Below, in pieces: positions 52,662 through 59,041 of a stretch of DNA of 59,041 bases. A program made the translations under genes and the position numbers. How positions within the stretch are numbered: the stretch's first letter is position 1; every line of letters starts with the position of its first letter. The notes under the pieces were generated by a model. The model worked only from the letters and a program-made list of their open reading frames with translations, was not told where the DNA came from and did no database searches. The stretch lies in assembly GCA_937877565.1 (NCBI GenBank), contig CALFJB010000037.1, positions 1 through 59,041 on the forward strand, given 5' to 3'. Source of the DNA: an uncultured Selenomonadales bacterium (GTDB taxonomy: Bacteria > Bacillota > Negativicutes > Selenomonadales > Selenomonadaceae).

Positions 52662-52696
52662 AAAAAGAACCGTACCAATTTAGGTACGGTTTTTTT
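52662..52696. terminator. Bidirectional terminator between the TAXI gene and ftsL
   Basis: Perfect stem AACCGTACC / GGTACGGTT around AATTTA. It is followed by T-runs on both strands (seven T to the right, A-run to the left), so it serves both convergent genes. Confidence 0.9.
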
Positions 52697-53063
52697 AACG
52701 TTCGTGAGAAAAATACAATTTGTTAGGTACGTCCATTCCCAACTCATCACGCGCAATTTGTTTGATACGTCCGGGCGATTTCAACTTTGCAATTTCAATT
52801 TTTAAGCGTTCGTTTTCATGCTCCAGTTGTTGAGTTTGATTTTGCGTTGCAACAAGTGCGTAACCGCGACTTGCACTAATTCCGCTACGAATTACAACCA
52901 GCATTGCTAAAATTGAAATGATAATAAAAGCTAATCTGCAACGTGAACGCAACAAATAATTTAACTGCGGACGATACTTAATCAAGCGAAGTTGCGAAGG
53001 TTTACTTGCATTTTGATTTTGATTTTCAAGAGTGTTGGCTTGTGGTGTACGCCGTGAAATCAT
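52695..53063 (-). CDS. ftsL: Cell division protein FtsL
   Basis: Bitopic division protein of 122 residues. It has a short basic cytoplasmic tail, one membrane helix (LAFIIISILAMLVVIRSGI, about 45-63), then a leucine-zipper coiled coil (TQQLEHENERLKIEIAKL) and a conserved end RIKQIARDELGMDVP. FtsL forms the FtsQLB complex that activates septal wall synthesis. It starts 12 bases after rsmH with GGGGGA as ribosome site. ftsI and murE, which normally follow in the dcw cluster, are absent. Confidence 0.82.
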   Translation of the reverse strand: MISRRTPQANTLENQNQNASKPSQLRLIKYRPQLNYLLRSRCRLAFIIISILAMLVVIRSGISASRGYALVATQNQTQQLEHENERLKIEIAKLKSPGRIKQIARDELGMDVPNKLYFSHER

Positions 53064-53074
53064 AATATTCCCCC

Positions 53075-54001
53075 TTAAATTTTTTCAGCCGTGCGAAGTT
53101 TGGCAGATTTTGCACGGGAATTTTTATTTAGTTCGTCGGCAGTTGCGATTTTAGCTTTACCGAGAATTTTTATTTCGGCTTTGTGTCCGCAGGTACAAAC
53201 GGGAAAATTTTTTGGGCAAATACAATCCTGCGCGAGAGTTTTAAAAGTTTGTTTAACAATTCTATCTTCCAACGAATGAAAAGTTATAACCGCAATTCGC
53301 CCGCCAATTTTCAGACGTTTAACCGCCGCCGTAACTGCGCCGCTCAAAATTTCCAGTTCGTGATTAACTTCAATTCGCACGGCTTGAAAAACTCTTTTGG
53401 CAGGATGCCCGCCGTCAGAAATTTTCGGTACAGCTTTTTCAATAATTTTGACAAGTGCGCCGGTCGTTTCAATGGCGGAATTTTTCCGCGCCCCGACGAT
53501 ATTTTTTGCAATTCGTTTGGAAAATCTTTCTTCGCCGTATTCGCTGAAAATTTTTACAAGATTTTCTTCAGAATAATTGTTAATCACGTCAAAGGCAGAA
53601 AAATTTTTAGTCCTGTCCATTCTCATATCAAGTGGCGCGTCGTGCATATATGAAAAGCCGCGCTCGGCAGTGTCAATTTGATGTGAAGAAACGCCCAAGT
53701 CAAAAATTGCGCCGTCAATTTTTTCAATTTGTAAATCGTCCAGAATTTTATCAAGTTCAGAAAAATTGCCGTGAATAATTTCAATTTTGCAAGTCAAGTT
53801 GGAAAGTTTTTCACGTGCCGCGTTAATGGCGTCTTCGTCCCTGTCAATTCCAATTAAAATTCCATCCTTTTCCAAACTTTCACCAATTTTCAAAGAATGT
53901 CCGCCGCCGCCAAGTGTACAATCTAAATAAATTCCGTGCGGCTGAATGTTGAGGGCGTCAACAGTTTCATTTAACATTACGCTGATATGTTCAAACTTCA
54001 C
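53075..54001 (-). CDS. rsmH: 16S rRNA m4C1402 methyltransferase RsmH
   Basis: Methylates C1402 of 16S rRNA. The 308-residue product opens with FEHISVMLNETVDAL and has the SAM motif LDCTLGGGGHSLKI, IDRDEDAI, DGAIFDLGVSSHQID, and the C-terminal VITFHSLEDRIVK. A four-Cys segment, CICPKNFPVCTCGHKAEIKI, is also present. GTG start behind AAAGGGTG. mraZ is not upstream. The gene and ftsL form a two-gene fragment of the dcw cluster. Confidence 0.95.
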   Translation of the reverse strand: MKFEHISVMLNETVDALNIQPHGIYLDCTLGGGGHSLKIGESLEKDGILIGIDRDEDAINAAREKLSNLTCKIEIIHGNFSELDKILDDLQIEKIDGAIFDLGVSSHQIDTAERGFSYMHDAPLDMRMDRTKNFSAFDVINNYSEENLVKIFSEYGEERFSKRIAKNIVGARKNSAIETTGALVKIIEKAVPKISDGGHPAKRVFQAVRIEVNHELEILSGAVTAAVKRLKIGGRIAVITFHSLEDRIVKQTFKTLAQDCICPKNFPVCTCGHKAEIKILGKAKIATADELNKNSRAKSAKLRTAEKI

Positions 54002-54124
54002 CGGCTACACCCTTTCTTTAAACTAAAAAAACTTTTGAAAAATAACAACTAACTTTTAAAATCTAATTCAATTTATATCAAAAATTTCCTTCAAACGCAA
54101 GAAAAATATTTCAGTAAATTTTCA

Positions 54125-54152
54125 TTGACGATTTTTTGAGACGTGATATAAT
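54125..54152 (+). promoter_or_regulatory. Promoter of the DUF1858 gene
   Basis: TTGACG 54125-54130 and TATAAT 54147-54152 with a 16-base spacer, 24 bases before the ATG. Confidence 0.8.
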
Positions 54153-54175
54153 TCAAAAGTCTAGGAGGTCTTTCT

Positions 54176-54403
54176 ATGAAAATTACCAAAGATATGAATA
54201 TAATTGAAGTTGTACAAAAATATCCTGATACAATCGGCGTTTTTATGTATGCGGGAATGGGCTGTTTTGGTTGCCACGTCGCACAATATGAAACGGTTGA
54301 ACAGGGCGCAATGGCTCATGGTATTGACGTTGATGCACTTGTTGACGCGCTGAACGAAGTTATAGAGGCGTCTGACGAACCGGCGCAGGTTGCCGCCGAA
54401 TAA
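54176..54403 (+). CDS. DUF1858 domain protein (redox disulfide domain)
   Basis: A 75-residue protein of the DUF1858 family, found fused to or encoded near hybrid cluster and other redox proteins. The conserved core is ITKDMNIIEVVQKYPDTIGV followed by GMGCFGCHVAQYETVEQGA, with a CxxC pair. It probably carries a redox-active disulfide or binds a metal. ATG start behind AGGAGGT. The following DUF512 gene is 60 bases away. Confidence 0.85.
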   Translation: MKITKDMNIIEVVQKYPDTIGVFMYAGMGCFGCHVAQYETVEQGAMAHGIDVDALVDALNEVIEASDEPAQVAAE

Positions 54404-54463
54404 ATATTTTTTATTTTGAATTTGTGACGGCGTGAAAAAATTTGCGCCGCTTATTTTTTAATT

Positions 54464-55750
54464 ATGACAATTACAAAAATTTACAAAGATTCACTTGCTG
54501 AAGAATTGGAACTGCAAGTTGGCGATAAAATTTTAAAAATTAACAATCAACCGCCAAAAGATTTAATTGATTTAAGTTTTCTTTTGGCAGATGAAGAAAT
54601 TGAAATGCTGATTGAACATTCTGACGGCGAACGGGAAATTATCGCCTTTGAAAAAGATATTGATGAGGAAATTGGCGCGGAATTTGAATCTGCGGTTGAC
54701 AAAATTAAAACCTGTAAAAATCATTGCGTTTTTTGTTTCGTCGATATGATCGCGCCGAATATGCGAAAAACTTTAAATATCAAAGACGACGATTACCGCC
54801 TTTCGTTTTTGTACGGCAATTTCATCACGTTGACGAATTTAACTGACGCTGATTTTAAACGAATAAAAAATTTTCATCTGTCGCCGCTGTATGTTTCAGT
54901 TCATTCAATGAACGGCAAAGTTAGAGCTAAAATGTTGCGTACACCTTTAGCCGCAAATATTCAAACGCACTTAGACAAATTGCAAAGTTGCGGCGTCGAA
55001 TATCATACGCAGATTGTACTTTGTCCAAACTTAAACGACGGCGCAGAATTGGATTATACAATTTCAGAAATTTTAAAGCGGCGTCCATTTGCCCAAAGTT
55101 TGGCGATTGTTCCAGTTGGTGTAACTAAGCATCGCAAGGATAAATTTTCCTTAACGCAGTTTGATAAAGATGGCGCGGCTAAAGTCATTGAACAGGTTGA
55201 AAAATTTCAGAAACAGGCTCGCGCAGATTTCGGAAAAACTTTTATTTATTTGGGCGACGAATTTTATTTTTTAGCAGGTAAGAAAATACCTCCTGCCGAA
55301 TATTATGACGACTTCCCGCAAATTGAAAACGGTATTGGGCTGACTCGGAATTTTATTGACGAATTTTACGCCGAAAAAGTTTCAAATTCCAATAAAAAAA
55401 TTTCAATAGACGTGGTTAGCGGTACTTCAATAGCCGTTGTTTTAAAAAGTTTGGCTGAAGAGGAAATGCGCCGCAATAAAAATTTGGACGTTAGAATTTT
55501 GCCGGTTGTCAATGAATTTTTTGGCAACAGAATAAATGTTTCGGGGCTTTTGACGGGCGGAGATATTATTAACACGCTGAAAAAAAATTCTCGTCCTTGC
55601 GACAAAATTTTAATTCCGAAAACTGCGTTGCGTTCAGGTACTGAAACTTTTCTTGATGATGTTACTGTTGACGATATGAGAAAAATTTTTCCTGCGAAAT
55701 TTCAAGCAATTTCAAACGGCGGCGAATTTTTACAGGCGTTGAGGTTGTAA
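54464..55750 (+). CDS. DUF512 protein with PDZ and radical SAM-like domains
   Basis: A 428-residue protein of the DUF512 family. An N-terminal PDZ domain (about 1-75, ITKIYKDSLAEELELQVGDK) is followed by a radical SAM-like Fe-S region (CKNHCVFCFVDMI, near residue 85). The C-terminal DUF512 domain contains GDEFYFLAGKKIPPAEYYDD and NEFFGNRINVSGLLTGGDI. The exact reaction is unknown. It is normally encoded just before der in Firmicutes, as here. ATG start without an obvious ribosome site. Confidence 0.85.
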   Translation: MTITKIYKDSLAEELELQVGDKILKINNQPPKDLIDLSFLLADEEIEMLIEHSDGEREIIAFEKDIDEEIGAEFESAVDKIKTCKNHCVFCFVDMIAPNMRKTLNIKDDDYRLSFLYGNFITLTNLTDADFKRIKNFHLSPLYVSVHSMNGKVRAKMLRTPLAANIQTHLDKLQSCGVEYHTQIVLCPNLNDGAELDYTISEILKRRPFAQSLAIVPVGVTKHRKDKFSLTQFDKDGAAKVIEQVEKFQKQARADFGKTFIYLGDEFYFLAGKKIPPAEYYDDFPQIENGIGLTRNFIDEFYAEKVSNSNKKISIDVVSGTSIAVVLKSLAEEEMRRNKNLDVRILPVVNEFFGNRINVSGLLTGGDIINTLKKNSRPCDKILIPKTALRSGTETFLDDVTVDDMRKIFPAKFQAISNGGEFLQALRL

Positions 55751-55889
55751 AACATTTGAATTGTTGGCAGAAATAATTAAAAATATAAAAAACCGGCGGC
55801 AAAAATCTTGCACGTAAAACTTTATCAGTTAATTTAAATAATCGAAAAAATATTTGCAAGAATGAAAATTGTATTAGTTGCAGAAAATC

Positions 55890-55924
55890 CCTAAAACCTA
55901 ACCGCTAATACCTAACACCTAAAT
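55890..55924. repeat. Heptanucleotide tandem repeat (H5)
   Basis: Five consecutive units: CCTAAAA, CCTAACC, GCTAATA, CCTAACA, CCTAAAT, ending just before the ribosome site of der. Nearly the same as the block at 7922. Confidence 0.85.
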
Positions 55925-55938
55925 TTGGAGGTGATTTA

Positions 55939-57267
55939 ATGAGCAAACCTATTGTGGCGATTGTTGGGCGTCCAAACGTCGGCAAGTCAACGCTTTTCAA
56001 TCAGATTGGCAAAAAGCGCGTGTCGATTGTTGACGATATGCCCGGCGTCACTCGTGATAGAATTTATATGGATGCAACGTGGCTTGAAAAAGAATTTACG
56101 CTGATTGACACGGGCGGAATTGAAATTTATTCCAACGGCAACAAAATTCTGGACGAAATTAAAACGCAGGCGCAAATTGCAATTACTGAAGCGGACGTTA
56201 TAATTTTTGTGGTGGACGGTCGCGCAGGTTTAACTTCAGCCGACGAAGATATTTCAAAAATTCTTCGCACTTCCAAAAAGCCGATTGTAATTGCGGTTAA
56301 TAAAGTTGACAGCGTAAATCTGGAGCCGGATATTTACGAATTTTACAATTTGGGATTGGGTACGCCCATTGGAATTTCGGCAAGTAACGCGCTGAATTTG
56401 GGCGATCTTTTGGATGAAGTTATAAAAAATTTTCCTGACAATGAAGGCGAAACGGCTGACGACGACGAAATAAAAATTGCAGTGATTGGGCGTCCGAATG
56501 TTGGCAAGTCATCACTGGTTAATAAACTTTTGGGCGAAGAGCGCGTTATAGTTTCAGATATTGCAGGTACAACGCGGGATGCCATAGATACGCACTTTTT
56601 TAAAGACGGCACAAAATTTACTTTGATTGATACGGCAGGAATGCGCCGCAAATCCAAAGTTGAAGACGCGGTTGAATATTATAGCGTTATGCGTTCACTT
56701 CGTGCGATTGACAGGGCGGACGTTGTTTTAATGCTGATTGACGCGCCTGCAGGAATTACCGAACAAGATAAAAAAATTGCAGGCTACGCGCACGACAGCG
56801 GCAAAGGTTGCGTTATAATCGTCAACAAGTGGGATATTTTCCCAAACAAGCACGACCGATCTACAAACAGATTTACAGACGAATTACGCGCCGAAATTGG
56901 ATTTTTGCAATACGCGCCGGTTTTATATCTTAGTGCGTTGACTGGACAGCGCGTCGATAGAGTTACCGAGCTTGTTAAATTTGTCGTTGAACAACAGACA
57001 ATGAGGATTCAAACAAGCGTATTAAATGAATTGATTCGAGACGCCGTTGCAGTCAATCCGCCGCCTACCAAAAAAGGCAAGCAGTTGAAAATTTTATTTA
57101 TGACGCAAGCCGATATTTGCCCGCCGCGTTTTGTAATTTTTGTAAACGATCCTGAACTTATGCACTTTTCATATTTGCGATTTATTGAAAATAAATTGCG
57201 TGATACTTACGGCTTTGAAGGTACGCCGCTAAAATTTGTAATTCGTAAGCGCAATGAGGAGGAATAA
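55939..57267 (+). CDS. der: Ribosome biogenesis GTPase Der (EngA)
   Basis: Essential GTPase that assists assembly of the large ribosomal subunit. Two GTPase domains in tandem: GRPNVGKSTLFNQIG with DTGG (residues 1-165) and GRPNVGKSSLVNKLLG with DTAGM (about 178-350), each with a NKxD motif (NKVD, NKWD). The C-terminal KH-like domain includes PPTKKGKQLKILFMTQ and PPRFVIFVNDPELMHFSYL. Length 442 is normal. ATG start behind GGAGGTGA. The VanX-like gene starts 2 bases after it. Confidence 0.96.
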   Translation: MSKPIVAIVGRPNVGKSTLFNQIGKKRVSIVDDMPGVTRDRIYMDATWLEKEFTLIDTGGIEIYSNGNKILDEIKTQAQIAITEADVIIFVVDGRAGLTSADEDISKILRTSKKPIVIAVNKVDSVNLEPDIYEFYNLGLGTPIGISASNALNLGDLLDEVIKNFPDNEGETADDDEIKIAVIGRPNVGKSSLVNKLLGEERVIVSDIAGTTRDAIDTHFFKDGTKFTLIDTAGMRRKSKVEDAVEYYSVMRSLRAIDRADVVLMLIDAPAGITEQDKKIAGYAHDSGKGCVIIVNKWDIFPNKHDRSTNRFTDELRAEIGFLQYAPVLYLSALTGQRVDRVTELVKFVVEQQTMRIQTSVLNELIRDAVAVNPPPTKKGKQLKILFMTQADICPPRFVIFVNDPELMHFSYLRFIENKLRDTYGFEGTPLKFVIRKRNEEE

Positions 57268-57269
57268 AT

Positions 57270-57983
57270 TTGAAAATATCAAAATTATTTATTGGCTTGT
57301 TAGTTGCAGCAATGCTGACAATTTCGCCGGTGTCTGCCGCACGTTCAACCACGCCGGACGATTCAACGGGCTTTGTAATTTTATCTGAAGTTGTGCCGGA
57401 TATTATTCAAGAAATTCGGTATTTTTCAACTTACAATTTTGTTGGTGAAAGAATCGAAGGCTACGAACAACCAATGGCAATTATGACGATTGAGGCGGCG
57501 AACGCTTTAAAGGCAGTTTCAGACGAAGTTAAAGCGCACGGTTATCGCTTGAAAGTTTTTGACGCCTACCGCCCGCAATCTGCGGTTGATCACTTTGTAA
57601 GATGGGGAAAAAATCTTAATGATTATCGTATGAAATATTATTTTTATCCTAACGTTGACAAGTCCAGATTGTTTATCGAAGGCTACATTGATGAAAAATC
57701 AGGACACAGTCGCGGCTCCACTATAGATTTAACGCTTTTTGATATGGCAACCGGCAAGGAAGTTGACATGGGCGGAACGTTCGATTATTTCGGCGAACTT
57801 TCACACCCGGACTACAGAGGCAACCTTACCGAAGAACAAATTAAAAATCGTCAATATCTGCGCAATGTTATGATTAAGCATGGTTTTAAGCCGCTTGAAA
57901 CTGAATGGTGGCACTTTACCTTGAAAGATGAACCGTATCCCAATACATATTTTACTTTTGCGGTTGATTTTTTAAATAATTAA
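57270..57983 (+). CDS. D-alanyl-D-alanine dipeptidase (VanX/DdpX-like), exported
   Basis: Zinc dipeptidase of family M15D, 237 residues with an N-terminal signal peptide (KLFIGLLVAAMLTISPVSAA). Motifs: VFDAYRPQSAVDHF, the zinc ligands in SGHSRGSTIDLTLFD and the C-terminal ETEWWHFTLKDE (Glu and His). It cleaves D-Ala-D-Ala and thus probably recycles or trims cell-wall peptides. The export signal separates it from cytoplasmic VanX of vancomycin clusters, and no other van gene is near. TTG start behind GAGGAGG, overlapping the end of der by its ribosome site. Confidence 0.88.
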   Translation: MKISKLFIGLLVAAMLTISPVSAARSTTPDDSTGFVILSEVVPDIIQEIRYFSTYNFVGERIEGYEQPMAIMTIEAANALKAVSDEVKAHGYRLKVFDAYRPQSAVDHFVRWGKNLNDYRMKYYFYPNVDKSRLFIEGYIDEKSGHSRGSTIDLTLFDMATGKEVDMGGTFDYFGELSHPDYRGNLTEEQIKNRQYLRNVMIKHGFKPLETEWWHFTLKDEPYPNTYFTFAVDFLNN

Positions 57984-58003
57984 TTTTATTGGAGGTGTTT
58001 TTC

Positions 58004-58582
58004 TTGTTATTAATTGGTACTTTGTTTTTGAGCTATATAATTGGCTCAATCCCCACAGGTTTAATTTTAGGTAAGTTAGCTTACCGCCGAGACTTACGCA
58101 GACTCGGTAGCGGAAACATTGGTGCTACAAATGCTTTTCGCGTGCTTGGCAAGAAAGGCGGCGCGGCTGTCTTTCTGATTGACTTCTTCAAAGGTGAAAT
58201 TGCAGTTCTTCTCGGTATGTCAGTAATTGGTACACCTGCTGCAATGATGCTTTGCGGTATGTTTGCCATTATCGGGAACATTTTCAGCATTTTCATGCAA
58301 CTCAAAGGTGGAAAAGGCGTTTCTACTACGCTTGGCGTGCTTTCCATTTTGATGCCGAAAATCGCCTTGGCTGTTGTTATCGTTTGGGGGGCTGTCGTTT
58401 TCGCTACTCGTTATGTTTCTCTCGGTTCCATTACCGCTGCTATCTTAACTCCTATTTTCGCTGCCTTCTTAGATTATGATTGCTATTATATCGCTTTCTC
58501 TGTTATCGCTATGGCTTTCATCATCGCTAAACATAGGGATAACCTCGAACGTTTGAGAAAAGGGCATGAACATAGATTTTAA
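58004..58582 (+). CDS. plsY: Acyl-phosphate glycerol-3-phosphate acyltransferase PlsY
   Basis: Membrane enzyme that makes lysophosphatidate from acyl-phosphate and glycerol 3-phosphate. The 192-residue product has five helices and the conserved loops GSIPTGLILGK, RRLGSGNIGATNAFRVLG and LKGGKGVSTTLGVL. TTG 58004 is taken as the start, with GGAGGTG at 57991. The frame from 57989 includes the ribosome site. It follows the dipeptidase gene by 20 bases and ends the der operon with a terminator. The 3' part is unusually rich in CGCTA/CTCT codons compared with the neighbours. Confidence 0.93.
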   Translation: MLLIGTLFLSYIIGSIPTGLILGKLAYRRDLRRLGSGNIGATNAFRVLGKKGGAAVFLIDFFKGEIAVLLGMSVIGTPAAMMLCGMFAIIGNIFSIFMQLKGGKGVSTTLGVLSILMPKIALAVVIVWGAVVFATRYVSLGSITAAILTPIFAAFLDYDCYYIAFSVIAMAFIIAKHRDNLERLRKGHEHRF

Positions 58583-58595
58583 TTTTTAGTGGTGA

Positions 58596-58647
58596 GTCGT
58601 TGATTGTTGGCGGTTGTTGCTGCTGATAATCAACGGCTATTTTTTTT
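58596..58647 (+). terminator. Terminator after plsY
   Basis: GTCGTTGATT pairs with AATCAACGGC (one G-T pair), with further pairing inside a long loop, followed by eight T. Confidence 0.8.
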
Positions 58648-58726
58648 AACCGCTGAATTTTAAATCTGATTGCGCGATTAAATAACTAAAAATATTCTAC
58701 GTAACATTTTTTTTTAGCAATTCAAT

Positions 58727-59041
58727 CTTCAGCTTAAACGCAGATTTAGATATTTACTCAATATCTGTAATTAATCTTCAGTTTAAACTCCGGGTTAAAT
58801 ACGTACTCAGTATCTGTAACTAATTTTCAGATTAAACGCCGGGTTAAATATTTACTCAGTATCTGTAAATTAGTTTCAGTTTAATACTCGATTTGAATTT
58901 ACTCAGTATCTGTAAATTATTTTCAGCTTAAATGCCGATTTTAATATTTACTCAATATCTGTAACTATTTTCAGATTAAACGCCAAGTTAAATATTTACT
59001 CAGTATCTGTAAATTAGTTTCAGTTTAATACTCGATTTGAA
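58727..59041. repeat. Tandem array of 49-bp degenerate repeats, cut by the window end
   Basis: Six full units and part of a seventh, starting at 58727, 58776, 58825, 58874, 58921, 58969 and 59018. Each begins [CT]TTCAG[ACT]TTAAA and contains TTACTCAGTATCTGTAA (or TCAATATC). Spacing is 47-49 bases. There is no spacer pattern, so it is not a CRISPR array. No gene is seen in 58583-59041. Confidence 0.9.

Noticed and set aside
57270..57983. Vancomycin resistance gene vanX
   Set aside because: It has an export signal peptide and stands alone between der and plsY. Neither vanH/vanA ligase nor VanRS genes are present, so a wall-peptide dipeptidase role is more likely.
58384..58390. G6 run in plsY as a phase-variation site
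   Set aside because: The run is short, the frame is intact and the surrounding protein sequence is normal for PlsY.
58727..59041. CRISPR array at the end of the window
   Set aside because: The units follow one another without unique spacers, the whole 49-base unit is semi-conserved, and no cas gene is near.

Overview
The window looks like chromosome from a Gram-negative Firmicute of the class Negativicutes (Selenomonas-like). It is AT-rich with frequent TTG and GTG starts and strong GGAGG ribosome sites. It combines Firmicute-type genes (AcuB-like CBS/ACT protein, the DUF512-der-plsY order, AzlCD, NirJ1/NirJ2 radical SAM enzymes) with outer-membrane traits: a lipid A type acyltransferase, an autotransporter barrel, and RTX proteins. 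This placement is inferred from gene content. No rRNA or tRNA gene was recognised.

Layout. 1-4665: branched-chain amino acid ABC transporter genes (livM, livG, livF) interrupted by an acetyltransferase and bioB. 4669-7177: an accessory cassette with an XRE regulator, an ImmA/IrrE peptidase, a DUF4417-like protein and a small toxin-like/acidic partner pair. 7265-15546: housekeeping genes (CBS/ACT, HAD phosphatase, ubiX, divergent aldose epimerase, LPS acyltransferase, zinc ribbon, Fe-alcohol dehydrogenase, DNA glycosylase, ACT protein). 15933-34730 (minus strand): a PTS permease of unusual domain order, then a cluster of four large RTX-repeat proteins with related ends. A secreted repeat protein and serC lie between them. 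34896-45778 (plus strand): gyrB, azlCD, a PAP2 phosphatase, TetR and GNAT genes, a NirJ1-hydrolase-NirJ2 operon, aroF and tyrA. 45819-49891 (minus strand): a decayed autotransporter next to a methyltransferase of the regulatory-domain family. 50151-58582: biotin carboxylase, TAXI binding protein, rsmH-ftsL, DUF1858, DUF512, der, a VanX-like dipeptidase and plsY. The window ends inside a 49-bp tandem array.

The most interesting signals concern surface proteins and intergenic repeats. Two homopolymer tracts (C9 at 34692-34700 and G8 at 49770-49777) sit near the 5' ends of an RTX gene and of the methyltransferase gene. Each puts the start codon out of frame with an otherwise intact gene by exactly one base, the pattern of slipped-strand phase variation. 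Two other surface genes carry in-frame TAA codons. The intergenic spaces hold a family of degenerate heptanucleotide tandem repeats at five loci and a mosaic family of hairpin modules at five loci. I know of no description of either in this group.
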